A stretch of 64,000 nucleotides of DNA from Rhynochetos jubatus (lineage: Eukaryota > Chordata > Aves > Eurypygiformes > Rhynochetidae), in contig CM050648.1 in the NCBI GenBank assembly GCA_027574665.1, positions 142,724,175 through 142,788,174 of the forward strand. The letters run 5' to 3'. Position 1 is the first letter of the stretch. Each line of letters starts with the position of its first letter. The notes under the pieces were generated by a model, which saw only the letters and a list, made by a program, of their open reading frames with translations, was not told the origin of the DNA and ran no database searches. The position numbers and the translations under genes are program-made. This document shows positions 1 through 10,952 of this stretch, piece by piece.

Positions 1-715
1 TCCCTGACTCTGCGGCAGCTGAGCTGCCAGCACTCTATGTCCACGTTCCCCGACAAGGCGACGCATGGACACTCACGGACGCAGCGTTTGTTCAGTTATC
101 TATTGATATCTTTGCACAGCCTAAAGCTCACAGAGGGAACAGACTCAAAGAGGGAGGGCAGTCACAGTCCAGATGGAATCTCCTTTCCAGGCTCCTTGCA
201 ATGGTCTCTCCAACTGCATCAGGTCTCACTCCGCAGTGTGCTATTGCACCGATGGAAAGGGGTGGCAGCCGTTGCCACTGCTGACTCAGCAGTGTTGTCC
301 ATGTCCAGCGTGCTCAGTTCTGCAGTGCCAGCTCCCCAGGATTGTCTTGGATGGGCAGATTCTCCACCTGGGCCCCAGTGCACACACAGAGGCACATCAG
401 CGGAGCCGCTCACTTGGTCCCTGCACATCTGGAGCTGCCAGCAGGAATTTTTGGGCCCGGATAAAATCACCATCATGGCCACCAGTGTGAAGGGAAGCAG
501 GGTGACAATCATCTTTGCCAACACTGTAGTTATCACCGGCTGCTGTGATGGGGAGGCTGTCGAGCAGTGGATGCTGCTGCTCTCAGCAGAGGGCTGCTGC
601 ACACGGGATTCCATTTCCTTTCTGTATCTGCATTCTCCTCCTCTTTTTGTCTGCAGTGTGAGCTCATTGCCTGCTGTGAGATCTGCTAACACAGCTCTGT
701 GCATGAAGACCCCTT
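1..715 (-). other. Probable 3' UTR / downstream flank of the ITPRIPL1-like gene
   Basis: This stretch follows the ITPRIPL1-like stop codon in the sense of that gene. No AATAAA or ATTAAA is visible on the minus strand here, so the poly(A) site may be non-canonical or lie beyond the left edge. A 161-codon open frame on the minus strand (219-704) has one hydrophobic stretch but no homology that I recognise, so I treat it as chance. Confidence 0.4.
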
Positions 716-2404
716 TCAGTGGCCGTAGAACAGCAGGCTTGTGAGCCGCTCTCGCAGGTAATGGAACTCCCGCATGGCCTCAGCGTGGGCAGCCGGATCC
801 TGCGCCAGGTGCTGGAAGAGGTTGGGCGGTTCGGCCGTTCGGAAGGCCGGGGGCAAGTCTATCTCCTCAGGCACATGCTCATTGCCAAAGAAGATGTGGT
901 CAAGGCGTTTCTCTTGCAGGCAGCAGCGCAGGTACCGCATGATATCCAGCAGCCGCAGCAGGAAATGCTCCCTGCACCAGTCTGATGGGGGTATGGTGGT
1001 CAGGAGGTGCATCACAACCATCTTGAAGGTGTAGGTGGAAAAGGCTGTGCCCACCACGATGCGGGCGCAGACCTGCAGGCATTTGAGGTGGAAGCTGTTA
1101 TATGGGACCTCCCTGGCCATCTCCCTGAAGAACTTCGCCTCTGCCACGACACAGCTCTGCGGCCACATTGTGCTTGGGATCAAGCCGGGCTCTGCAGTCT
1201 GGCTGCTGAGGTAGATGTCTGAGTCGCCTAGCTGTACCCCGAATATTATCTCAACTGAGAGCACTTTTTGGTTGCCTTTTGTCATGTGGAATTTGCAGGA
1301 GCGGCCACAGGGCAGCATCTTTAGATTGTATTGGGATGACCAAGGTAGAAGCACCCAGGAAGTTATTACCAATTGATGGAACCAATGGGCAGTTTTCTGC
1401 GCATCCAGGTAGGAGCCAGTGCAGAGGGTGCGTAGGAGGCTGGGAGCCTGATTTTCCCTCAGCTCTTCCTCAGGGTGGTGGAGGAAGCAGAGCATCTCTT
1501 CCATAGGCCCCTCTGTGCAAGTGCACCCCAGCTCCACGCGGATCTGGGAGTTCTTCGACAGCATCTCCCCCGCAGCGCCCAGCTCCAGGTGGAAGGTGTG
1601 CCCCTTGGGGGGCACCAGGGGCATGAGCATGCAGTAGGTGACGTCTTCCTCAGAGGGACTCCAACCTTCGAAGGCACTGCCCACAGCGATGGCTGGTTGC
1701 AGCCCTGGGAAGAAACTATTCTCCAAGAGCTGTCTGAAGAGAAGGAGGTAGGTATGCATCATCTGCTTCACCATCTGGCACTTTTCAGCCAGATCTTGAG
1801 CTGGCCACTGTATGTGCTTCTCAAGAAACCTTCCCACATCATCACCTTTCTCCTCCTCCCCCTGCATGTTCTCTCTTTCACTGCCAGAGCTCTGCTCATG
1901 ACTGTTGCTGCTGGTGCTCTCCTCTTCGCTGTTGCTGCTGGTGCTCTCCTCTTCGCTGCTGCTGCTGGTGCTCTCCTCTTCGCTGCTGCTGCTGGTGCTC
2001 TCCTCTTCACTGTTGCTTCTGGAGCTCTCCTCTTCCCTCCTTCTGTCCGGCTCATAGCTTCTTCTCCTGAGCCACCAGCAGAGCCCGAAGAGCAGGAGCA
2101 GGACTCCAGCTACAGCCCAGAACTGCCAGTGCTGCAAGGGAGCAAAGAGCAGGGCACGCCAGGCAAAGCCCCTCTGCTCCTGGACCCTCTGCTCCAGTGC
2201 CCTCTGCTCCAGCGCCCTCTGCTCCAGTGCCCTCTGCTCCAGCGCTCTCTGCTCCAGCTCGTGCAGCAGCAGAGAAATCCGTCTCAGCTGCTCCGCACGC
2301 TGCTGCATGCGCTTGACCGTGGCCTCATCCAGCTCCTCTCCAACCATCTGCACATTTTGTAGGATGGTTTGCACAATCACGGTGAGGAATTTTGTGGCAG
2401 CCAT
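716..2404 (-). CDS. ITPRIPL1-like: ITPRIPL1-like protein (inositol 1,4,5-trisphosphate receptor-interacting protein-like 1), 562 aa
   Basis: This is a single-exon coding region for a type I membrane-type member of the ITPRIP/Mab-21 family. In order it shows a short N-terminus (MAATKFLTVIV), a helical segment with five-residue RALEQ repeats (about residues 50-78), one membrane span (about 94-112, FWAVAGVLLLLFGLCWW) followed by an RRR stop-transfer patch, an acidic Ser/Glu region with four nine-residue SEEESTSS[SN] repeats (132-167), then a Mab-21 nucleotidyltransferase-like fold. That fold keeps the helix-GS motif (VGSAFEGW, 241-248), but the acidic pair after it reads DVT rather than D-x-D, so catalysis is unlikely. 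The C-terminal helical half (from about residue 400) matches ITPRIPL1-like proteins of birds. I chose the ATG at 2402-2404 because it starts with the family's usual N-terminus and lies 3 nt inside a good splice acceptor (CTGCAG|GCTATG). An in-frame upstream extension reads through a proline-rich intron. The biological role of avian copies is unclear to me. Human ITPRIPL1 or a lineage-specific paralogue are both possible. Confidence 0.85.
   Translation of the reverse strand: MAATKFLTVIVQTILQNVQMVGEELDEATVKRMQQRAEQLRRISLLLHELEQRALEQRALEQRALEQRALEQRVQEQRGFAWRALLFAPLQHWQFWAVAGVLLLLFGLCWWLRRRSYEPDRRREEESSRSNSEEESTSSSSEEESTSSSSEEESTSSNSEEESTSSNSHEQSSGSERENMQGEEEKGDDVGRFLEKHIQWPAQDLAEKCQMVKQMMHTYLLLFRQLLENSFFPGLQPAIAVGSAFEGWSPSEEDVTYCMLMPLVPPKGHTFHLELGAAGEMLSKNSQIRVELGCTCTEGPMEEMLCFLHHPEEELRENQAPSLLRTLCTGSYLDAQKTAHWFHQLVITSWVLLPWSSQYNLKMLPCGRSCKFHMTKGNQKVLSVEIIFGVQLGDSDIYLSSQTAEPGLIPSTMWPQSCVVAEAKFFREMAREVPYNSFHLKCLQVCARIVVGTAFSTYTFKMVVMHLLTTIPPSDWCREHFLLRLLDIMRYLRCCLQEKRLDHIFFGNEHVPEEIDLPPAFRTAEPPNLFQHLAQDPAAHAEAMREFHYLRERLTSLLFYGH
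1901..2011 (-). repeat. 27-nt tandem repeat coding Ser/Glu nonapeptides
   Basis: Four units of 27 nt encode SEEESTSS[SN] within the ITPRIPL1-like cytosolic/juxtamembrane region. The units differ mainly in the Ser/Asn codons. The repeat is in frame and so can change copy number without breaking the gene. Confidence 0.85.
2171..2254 (-). repeat. 15-nt tandem repeat coding EQRAL units
   Basis: Five to six units of 15 nt encode EQRAL-type pentapeptides (the last diverged to VQEQR) just before the membrane span of the ITPRIPL1-like protein. They probably form an amphipathic helix or coiled coil. Confidence 0.85.
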
Positions 2405-2407
2405 AGC

Positions 2408-2695
2408 CTGCAGGAGGAGGGAGAGAAGGGGTTCAGTAGGGATGGAAGGGAGGGAGCTGGCAGCGGGGGGAGTGGGAATGGAGCCGCAGGGAGCTGGGGG
2501 CAGGTAGGAGAGGGGGTGAGGCAGCTGGGAGGCAGCAAGCCCTGCTCCCAGGCCCATCAGCAGCAGCACCGTGCCCTGCCTGAGCCGCTGCCACGAGCGG
2601 CTGGGCCCTGGATGCAGGGAGAGAACCCAGCCCCGGGACCCCGCATTTCTGCCCCGGCCCTATCCAGCCCAGCCTCCCTCCGCGTGCGCACTCAC
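2408..2695 (-). other. Predicted 5' UTR intron of the ITPRIPL1-like gene
   Basis: On the minus strand a donor CCAGCG|GTGAGTGCGC ends a short leader exon at 2696. A pyrimidine-rich acceptor ending CTCCTGCAG lies directly before the coding exon (exon edge 2407). The intron is 288 nt, GC-rich and proline-codon-like in one frame, which explains the open frame extending upstream of the true start. No transcript evidence is available to me. Confidence 0.6.
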
Positions 2696-2714
2696 CGCTG
2701 GCCTAGGCCGTACT
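2696..2714 (-). other. Predicted non-coding leader exon of the ITPRIPL1-like gene
   Basis: The start is inferred about 31 nt downstream of the TATA box at a CA initiator (A at 2714). The end is set by the GTGAGT donor at 2695-2690. The exon would be only about 19 nt, so the true start site may lie somewhat higher. Confidence 0.4.
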
Positions 2715-2739
2715 GGGGCAGCACTGCCCGCTGCTGCCC

Positions 2740-2745
2740 TTTATA
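2740..2745 (-). promoter_or_regulatory. TATA box of the ITPRIPL1-like promoter
   Basis: The minus strand reads GAGGTATAAAGGGC, a full TATA box in a GC-rich setting. It sits about 45 nt upstream of a strong splice donor and in the right direction for the ITPRIPL1-like gene. Confidence 0.7.
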
Positions 2746-2758
2746 CCTCCCCCCATTG

Positions 2759-2779
2759 TGACTCATCTCAGTGATGTCA
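2759..2779 (-). promoter_or_regulatory. AP-1-like and CRE-like sites upstream of the TATA box
   Basis: TGAGTCA (2759-2765, minus strand), a perfect AP-1 site, and TGACATCA (2772-2779), a CRE/ATF-like site, lie 14-34 bp upstream of the TATA box. Their spacing suggests a compact inducible or tissue-specific promoter. Function is inferred. Confidence 0.5.
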
Positions 2780-2967
2780 CAGGCGCCAGAGCGCAGCACA
2801 GGCACGCCCGCCAACCAGCCCCGGCCTTCAGCCCCACACAGGCTCAGCGACCCACAGCTGTTCTGGTGTGCTGGTTAAGACTAGCCTAGAGTTATCATTC
2901 TTCACTGGAGCTTTCATGGGGCTAGATTTTGGATTATCATTTGCCTGCCAATGGCATTCTTCTCATC

Positions 2968-3037
2968 GTAGAATATCCCAAGTTGGAAGGGACCCACAAG
3001 AATCATTGAGTCCAACCCCTGACTCCGCAGCAGGCAT
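2968..3037 (-). mobile_element. Short CR1-type LINE 3' end fragment
   Basis: The stretch contains the phrase AAGTTGGAAGGGACCCACAA, followed by a typical 'gagtccaacccctg' block of the reverse complement of avian CR1 3' ends. It abuts a second, longer CR1 copy. Confidence 0.65.
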
Positions 3038-3052
3038 ACTTCAAGAGAAATC

Positions 3053-3868
3053 CTAGAATCATGTAGTTGGAAAAGACTCTTAATCGAGTCCAACTGCAAA
3101 CCTAACACTGCCAATGCCACCACTAACCATGTCCCTAAGCACCATACCTACATAACCTTTAAATACTGCCCGGCATGGGACCTCCACCACTTCCCTGGCC
3201 AGCCTGTTCCAGCGCTTGATAACCTTTTCTGTGAAGACATTTATCCTAATATCTAGTCTCAACCTCCCCTGGCACAACCTGAGGCCATTTATTCTTGTCT
3301 TATCACTTGTTAACTTGGAAAAGAGACAGACACCCATCTCACAACAACCTCCTTTCAGGTAGCTGAAGAAAGCAATAATGTCTCCCCTGAGCATCCTTTT
3401 CTCCAGATTAAACAGCCCCAGATCCCTCAGCCCTTCCTCACAGGATGGGTTCTCTTCACCCTTCATCATCTTTGTTTCCCTTCTCTGGACAGACTCCAGC
3501 ACCTCAATGTCTTTCTTGTAGTCAGGGGCCCAAAACTGACCATGGTATTTGAGGTGCAGCCTCACCAGTGCTGAGTGCAGGGGGATGATCACTTCCTTAG
3601 TCCTGCTGTCCACACCATTTCTGATTCAAGCTGGGATGCTATTGGCCTTCCTGGCCACCTGGGCACACTGCTGGCACACCCCCAGATCCTTTTCTGCCTG
3701 GCAGCTTTCCAGCCACTCTTCCCCAGATCTGTAGCACTGCATGAGGTTATTATGACACAAGTGCAGGACCGCGTCCTTAGCCTTGTTGAGTCTCATACAG
3801 TCAGCCTCAGCCCATCTACCTGTCCTATGCAGATCCTTTTGCCTCAGCGTGTAGCTTTTTATTGTCAT
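3053..3868 (-). mobile_element. CR1 LINE, 5'-truncated, minus orientation
   Basis: The minus strand encodes a degenerate C-terminus of CR1 ORF2 (for example [19 protein letters not shown], then [14 protein letters not shown]) and ends at the plus-strand TAGAATCAT tail near 3053. Upstream pieces match the SSAEKDLGV-type region but carry frameshifts and deletions, so the copy is dead. Confidence 0.9.
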
Positions 3869-3911
3869 GGTACCTAGAGCTTAACTGGTCTTCAAATCAT
3901 CTGAACTGCTC

Positions 3912-4756
3912 TGCTGGGTTCAGTCAGGAAAGGGTTAACTCCCTTTACTGTGGTTGCCAGAGAACTGTGTTCCTGGATGCTGAGAGAAGTATAGATAAGG
4001 TCTTAGCTGGTCTGGGACTGTACTGAATTCAAGGTCTTTCTCCACTTCTGATACTGCAGCTGCGTTCCCAGCTCTTGCTGTCTCACGAGCAGCGTAGGGG
4101 ACACAGTCCACATAGCTGACCCAAACGGACCAAGGAAGTATTTCATTCGATAGTGCATCATGTTCCGGGTCTTTGGGGCGGGGAAGGGGTCCGGTAGTCA
4201 TTACTCTTCCCTTTTTACTCTCTCCCTTACTCCCTTGCTCACCTACTCCTGGGCACTTGCTAACCCTTCCTGCGTTAGCTGCTTTGCTAACTCCTGTGCT
4301 GGCTTGTTTGTGAGAGAGTTGGTGGATTGTTTAGTGTTCCTGGTCACGCTATCGCTGACAGGGTTTGCTCGGAATCTGCTGTGACAGCTCCCGGGCTGCG
4401 GCTCTCGACCTGCAATCGCTCTCGGGCTGCAATCGCTCTCGGGCTGTGGTTCTCGGGCTCTCTGGGTCTGACTTTCACTACGCAGCATCTGGGTGTGCAT
4501 TGGCCAGTGGATGGTGAGAAATTGTATCATATTGTATATATTGTATTATATGGTTTATTTTCTACTATTTTAATTATTTATTATTAGTAGTATCTGTACA
4601 TATTGATTTATATTTAATTAGTAAATAGTTCTTATTTCAGTTTTATGAGCTTCCTTATTTCTTTTTCCTCCGATTCTTCCCCTCTGTTGGAGGAGGGGAG
4701 GGGGATTTGTGAGAGCGGCTTTGTGGTATTTTGCTAGCCAGAGTTAAACCACAACA
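3912..4756 (+). mobile_element. Solo LTR of avian ERVL-type endogenous retrovirus
   Basis: The element starts TGCTGGGTTCAGTCAGG and ends GTTAAACCACAACA, the TG...CA ends typical of bird ERVL LTRs. It carries an AT-rich middle (4540-4660) and a purine-rich GGAGGAGGGGAGGGGGATTT stretch. It is about 845 bp with no gag, pol or env next to it, so it is a solo LTR left by recombination. I could not find a clear target-site duplication, so the left edge is approximate. Confidence 0.75.
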
Positions 4757-4840
4757 CCAGGGAAGTGAGGGAAGTCCCATGTCAGGAGGTATTTAAAAGA
4801 TATGTAGGTGTGGTGCTTAGGGACATGGTTAGTGGCTCTG
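4757..4840 (+). mobile_element. CR1 LINE 3'-region fragment, plus orientation
   Basis: CCAGGGAAGTGAGGGAAGTC, followed by GGTATTTAAAAGATATGTAG and GGTGCTTAGGGACATGGTTAG, is the conserved 3'-terminal CR1 ORF2 region. It begins exactly where the LTR ends, and similarity fades near 4840. Confidence 0.75.
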
Positions 4841-7689
4841 GTTTTGTGCTTCACTGGGCTTTGGCTCTCCAGATATTGTGGATGGCAGGTTGGCATCACA
4901 CAGCTGCTCAATCCCTTGATCCTGGTGGCATGGTGGAGAGAACCTTAAGGAAAAACGTTTGGGTTAAGAAAGGACAGTGTAGTAGGTAAAGCATAGCCAA
5001 ACTAAGAATTATTTCTTGGGTTCTTTAGTCCCTTGCATTAGTCTGACTGGAGAGTGATGGATGATCTACTCAGCCAAGAAGACCCCAGGAGACTGTAACC
5101 AAAGCCAGAGGAGATTTAGCAAGAGGGGCTTATGGAAAAGGGAATACTGGCACAGCATGATGTGTGCTGGGAGTCAGATCCAGCACCAGATTCCCTCCCA
5201 AAGACACCTCCTTATCAGGCAGCTGTGCCAGAAGAAAGGCACGTGGTGACACCCTCCAGCATTTCTGTCCCAGGGGGGTGGCAGCACTGTGCCAAGCGGT
5301 CCCCAGGCCAGGCTGGCCTGTCTGCACAGCCCTGCCCTGCTCCTGTCCCCATCGCTGTGGGCATCGCCACTCTGTGCTCAGCTTCACGCACCAGTTCTTG
5401 CTCAGGGGTGGGGTTTTGGCTGTCTTAAGCACAGGCTTTTCTAGTGTAAGGTGTAATAGTCACAGCTGAAGAACAATCCCCGTGGTTTTTTTTGCAGACC
5501 GTTGCACTCATGTTGCCACCCCAACTGGAGAGGTCGTGCCGGTACTTGCAGCTCAGGCAGCAGTTGTGCCCTGAAGCCTTGCTTGAGGTGTTGGTACCTG
5601 GTGAAGCAGTACACCAGCATGCCCTCAGGCTTTTGGGGAGATCATGAAAGATGAGCTGGATACAGCTATGATTCAGCAGAGGAAGTAAATCCACTCTAAG
5701 AGGAGCCGTTTGTTATTTGCTCTATTTCTTGTCTCACTGGCACTGAGCTCCTCCAGGCTCAGCTGGTTTCAAAAAGGCAACCACTGGCAGAAGGCAAAAA
5801 ACTGATCAGGGACAAATTTCCAAATAATTGAGATTCTTAATTATATGCATCCATTATCCTTGCATTTATAAACTATTGTCAAACTTATCTCTTACATAAA
5901 TAGTCAGCTCAAAAACTAATAAACAAGGGAGCATCTAAAGACATTCATAAACTGAAAAAAAGAGGTTATTTTAAAGCTTTGCTCTGAAAAAGGATTGCTC
6001 CTTTTCTCAGAGGGGGTTTTAGTGTTGTGTACACTGAAGAGTTAAAGTTGTCCATGAACCTCAGTGCTTCACACTTCTGCTTTCCCTTCAGACATGGGGA
6101 CACCCCCACCTCCTTGCCACCAGAAGGAGAAGTGGAAAGCTGCAGCAGGGTGACTCTGGGGAGGTCATTTCAGAAGATGATACTCCACAGCTCCCAGGAT
6201 GGAGATTGGGAGTGGAAATATTCAGCACTGCTCTTCCACATCTGGAGGAGCATCCCAGAGCAAGTCTGTCTGAAGGCAGAAGAATTTCTCCACCTGCGTC
6301 TGCCAGCAGTACTGATGTGCAGGATTAAATGCAGGTTTACGCTCGGCCAGAGGTCTTCACTGAAGTACGCACACCCAGAGAAGGTGGAAATTTTCCCCAG
6401 GCTGGGACTGCGCACGGGAGCTGGACTGGCTCCTAGGGGAGGCTGACAGCTAGCACCGTGTTAGCCCACCCCACCGCGGCAGAGGGTAGCTGGGGAGATG
6501 CTGGTGCTGCGCCTGGTGAGGAATGAAACCCTCTGGATGGGTCCTACAAGTTCAAAACCCTCAGGGTCATAGATGTGGACAACAGCAGCAAGATAAATTT
6601 CTCTTAAATTGCTCCCTCAAAAATTCCCTCACAACCATGTAAATGTAATTTGCTTACCCAACACAGCAACATACTCTGAACTAATCTCAGCATCAGGGAA
6701 AAAATTGCTCCGAGGAACCAGGTCACTTATTTCTCCAGTGAGATCTAATGCGCTGCGGCACTTGTGCTCCTCCCTGGCCTGTGCCTGTGGCTGCTGTGCT
6801 CAGTCTGGTGCATTTTACAGAACATTTGGTAATATACTCTCCCTGAGGCCACGTCAAGTTTTGAGTACAGCATCTGAATTGTGGATTCTTCTCAGAAAAT
6901 GGAACTCAAACGGTAATTGCCCCTTGCAGTTAAATTGGAAAGGTTTGCCGTAGAAACTAGGTGTTGCCTGAGTGCTTCATGCTCTCATTTCACAGCTAAC
7001 AGTGTCCCAGGCAGAGGTTGGGGGCTGGGCTTCCACACCTTTCCTCCAGCCCAGGGGATGCTTTGCACAGAGCTTGGCAGAACAAAGCTGTGTGAGCGTA
7101 CACAAGTGCAAATTCAAGCAGGTGGAAAAGCTCCCGGTACACCGCACGGGGAAAGCCATGGGCACCATCCCAGCTGGCTTTGCTTACGACAGTGTCATGG
7201 ACTAAGTGGCAGGAGCTATGTTTGGCTGTCCTGTGCCCTCCAGACTTCCTCTCCTGGATAATCCTGGTTTAGGGCAGTTCTACTTGCTGTGCCCAAACAC
7301 ACAGCGTATGTGTCCTACCCCTCCTGAAGAGCCATGGCTGAACTGAGAGCATGGGCACGTGAGCATGTTGCAATATGGGCCGGTAAAGAAAGTCACAGCA
7401 AAGTGACACTTCAGTGACGTCTCTTTGCAGAGCTGCCCTGGGGACTGGGAAACACCACCTTAATGTTGAGTTCATGCAACGTGACAACAGAGTGCAAGAA
7501 AGGCTGGGTTTTGGCAAGGGGAGCCTGCACAAACCAGGCTCCCAACACAGACCCCAGCACTGGGACAAGACTGGGGGGGACTGTAGTGGAGTGGATCACT
7601 CTACAGTTCCAAAAACAATGGAGGTAAGTTTGTGGCCTTCAGCTGCCTCATGAAAGCGTTTTGCACCAGTTTATCTTACACATGCATGC

Positions 7690-8275
7690 ATTGTATCCAG
7701 AACAGCGTGGCCAGCAGGGCAAGGGAGAGGATTCTCCCCCTCTGCTCCACTCCAGGGAGACCCCACTTACAGTTCTGCCTCCAGCTCTGGGGCCCCCAGC
7801 ATCAGAAGGACACGGAGCTGTTGGAGCGAGGCCAGAGGAGGCCACGGAGATGCTTTGAGGGCTGGAGCCCCTCTGCCATGGGGACAGGCTGGGAGAGTTG
7901 GGGGTGTTCAACCTTGAGAAGGCTCCGGGGAGACCTTAGAGCCCCTTCCAGTGCCTGGGTGGAGGCAGTGAGAAAGCTGAGGGGGACTTTTTACAGGGGC
8001 AGGGAGTGACAGGACAAGGGGTGATGGAATTAAATTGAAAATGGGTAGGTTTAGATTAAATATAATGAAAAAATTCTTCCCAGTGAGGTTGGGGAGGCAC
8101 TGGGACAGGTTGCCCAGAGAAGCTGTGGATGCCCCATCCCTGGAAGTGTCCAAGGCCAGGCTGGATGAGGCTTGGAGCAACCTGGGCTAGTGGAGGGTGT
8201 CCCTGCCCATGGCAGGGGGTTGGAACTGGATGATCTTTAAGGTCCCTTCCAAACCATTCTATGGACTGTGATTCA
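7690..8275 (+). mobile_element. CR1 LINE, 5'-truncated, plus orientation
   Basis: The sequence matches the CR1 ORF2 C-terminal part (ACACGGAGCTGTTGGAGCGA onward, 'gagagttgggggtgttcaacc') and the untranslated tail ('ggatgatctttaaggtcccttccaa'), and ends in a decayed ATTCTATG repeat at about 8260-8275. The reading frame is interrupted. Confidence 0.9.
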
Positions 8276-10765
8276 TGTTGCCTGCCGTCATGCACAGAGT
8301 GCACCACCCTGAAGCTCAGGCAGTGCTGAAAGTCACAGCAAAGCCACATGTTGTGACCTCTGGTTATGTGACTCAAATTATGATGGATAGAATTAGAATT
8401 ATCCCCCCTCAACTACGCTGGGGGAAACTTAAATGTAACATTTAGAGTGTTGACTGTTCCACAGAAAGAGAACACTGAACTTTGCAGACCACCGTAGGGA
8501 TCTGGCAGAGGAAAGCAAGAGGCAGGGCTGATTTTCATACTCAACAGCTCTAAAACCGTAAAGTCAGGAAAGTGCCAGCAGATGGTGGTGCTGCCTTTCC
8601 CGAGGCTCCGCTGGCTTTCCCCAGCACAGGCTCCTGGCTTCCCCCGGCTCACCTGCACACGCACAGCAAGCCTGGTTTGAGGCTAAAAATAATATAAAAT
8701 GCTCAGAGGATTCAGGGCAGAGCACCACAGATTAAAATGGAGATCTCTCCTTTTCACATTGCAGGACCCTGAGCGAGGCCAGGGAGATGTGCCTGCAGGA
8801 TTTGCTGCAGGAGAGGCGATGGGCGTGGTGCTGGCTCACAGCCTCCCTCTTGCACCCATCAGCCTTCGTGTCAGCTTGGCCTGTCTCACCCCCCCGCAGA
8901 GGGACAGCTCACAGGGCATGTTCACCCACAGCACAGGGTGGGACAGAACTCCCAGGTGCTTTCATGGGGGTTTATTGCTACACTGGCCTCTGCCTGTCGC
9001 TGCAGCGCTCCCTCCACACCAGGGCCACAGGTCTGGTGATCAGACTGCGAAATCATGATGCTGGCAAAGCGCAGTTTTACCCCAGAACATCTGCCTGAGC
9101 TGTGACACAGACAGTGGCCTCAGGGACAGAACTAGGCACAGTCGCAGCAGTGGTAAGGGCAGGCCTGGCAACATCCCTACTTTGCTTACCCTTTCCACAG
9201 GGTCTCCAGGAGGGATGTCAAAGCCTGACAGACCCATCGGTCCCATTGTACCCTCCCTTGGGAGTAAATAAATAATTTTGGAGATGAAGCCCAGCAAGGT
9301 CCTGCTGACCTGGCACCCTGCGACCCCTTGCCAGTGGCACCAAAGCGGCAGTGCTGCCAGTGGGGCTGGGAGCCCAGTGTTTCCCCATCGCGCAGTGCCT
9401 GCCCTACTCGCTGAGCTGAGTTATGCATTGCTGTGCCTGCATCAGGTCATCGCTCCAACCTCTTGACTCATCTTTTCCAAGCCGGGGCACGATGCCAAGG
9501 GTAACAGGTTGGGTGCTGGAGATGACACCTGACACTCCTCGCCCAAGTGGGACTCCCAGTCGCTCCAGCCTTCGGCAATAGGGAAAGCCACCGGGCTGGA
9601 GCAAAGCACAGCCAAGGCTGGCTCAGCAGGTTTGGTGCCACCAACCCGGGTGGCCCCATGGGGCAATTCCTCTGGGAATGCCATGCCCAGCAGCTCCCCT
9701 GGCACTGGCAGGTCTGGGCAGGTTTGGGCCATCCGGCACACCTTCCTCATGGCTTTAACTGGAGGGAGCAGCCAGGATTTGGGGCACAGATGACCTTTTA
9801 CAGGTGAAAACCCGGACAGCCAGGCCATCGGTGGACATGAATGCCTGGTGACACGGGTCACACACCACAGCCGTGCCAGTCCAGCACAGTGCCCACCCCA
9901 GTCCCCTGTCCTCTGGAGGGATAAACATTGTGTCTCAGATTTACGTTCTCAAGCCACAGATGCTGCTATTTCAACCCTGAGGAAGGGTTTGGAGGCTAGG
10001 AAGCTTGCACATTACTAGGCTTTCGCCCCCACCCCTTAACGATCTTTGTTGAGTAAAAAGCTATGCCCTGCCCTTGCTCACATCTCCGTCATCCTGTCCC
10101 CATTCTGGGGACTGTCCTGTGTCACACACTGGTGTGGCCCAGCAAACCTCTAACCTGCCATTAACCAGAATTTCAGGTCCTCCTCAGGTTGTAGAGTTGG
10201 TCTGGCTTGTTCCCATCCATTTATGGATGCACCCCAGGGCACCCCTGTGCTGGCACACAGGGATTTAAGAAGGGAAGAGCAGCTGAACCATCCTGATTTT
10301 ACTTGGCTCCTTTTGCTACACAGCCCAGGGCTGCTCTGCACCACTGCCCCATGCTCGTCAGCCCCAATCTGACCAACGCTGGGTCATAAATACGCTCCAG
10401 GGCAGGGAACACCAGCCATGGGATGTAACTAGGAGAAAGCTGAAGCGTCTGCCAGCCCTGACGCTGGCTGGGATCGCAGCAAAGGGAGCCCCAGCAAGCC
10501 AAGGGACAGGTTAGATGCCTCACCTGTGCTGGCTTCATACTGGTTTACTGGTTATACTGGGGAAAAGCCTTGATTAAAGGGGAAAGTGTATGGGTCTGCA
10601 TGATGCACTGGCTCCCTTCGGTATAGACAGCAGGGTCTGGGGACGCTGGGTGCTGCAAAAGGTCACTCAGTGCCAAGAGCACTGGATAAAGAAGAAAAAT
10701 AACATAACTATCATCTAGGAGGTGTTTCAGAGCCCGCAAGTGGCAACTGTGAGGATGCTGTGAGC

Positions 10766-10776
10766 TGGGGGGGGGG
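10766..10776. repeat. G homopolymer run
   Basis: A run of about ten consecutive G on the plus strand, within intergenic sequence downstream of the DAAM1 poly(A) site. Confidence 0.8.
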
Positions 10777-10933
10777 TGGAAACGCCCAACCACCTCAAAC
10801 CTGGCATGCAGGAAAGCAGTGGGCTCATCAGCCAACCCCAGCAATGACTGCAAATACCTCTGGAAAAGAGCATCCCGTGGCAGGCCTTTTCTTCAACACT
10901 TGTCTCAATCTCCAAATATCCCGTTTTTTTACG

Positions 10934-10952
10934 CCCCCCCCCCCAAAAAAAA
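10934..10952. repeat. C11-A8 homopolymer junction (T8-G11 on the minus strand)
   Basis: On the minus strand, eight T are followed by eleven G about 45-60 nt past the DAAM1 poly(A) signal. A G-rich downstream tract can cause polymerase pausing and help 3'-end formation, which is inferred here. Confidence 0.75.

Noticed and set aside
219..704. 161-codon minus-strand open frame with a hydrophobic stretch after the ITPRIPL1-like stop
   Set aside because: No recognisable homology and no separate promoter or splice context. Probably 3' UTR with a chance open frame.
2405..2569. Upstream in-frame extension giving a 617-residue ITPRIPL1-like protein
   Set aside because: It reads through a strong splice acceptor and lacks family similarity. 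The ATG at 2404 matches the family N-terminus.
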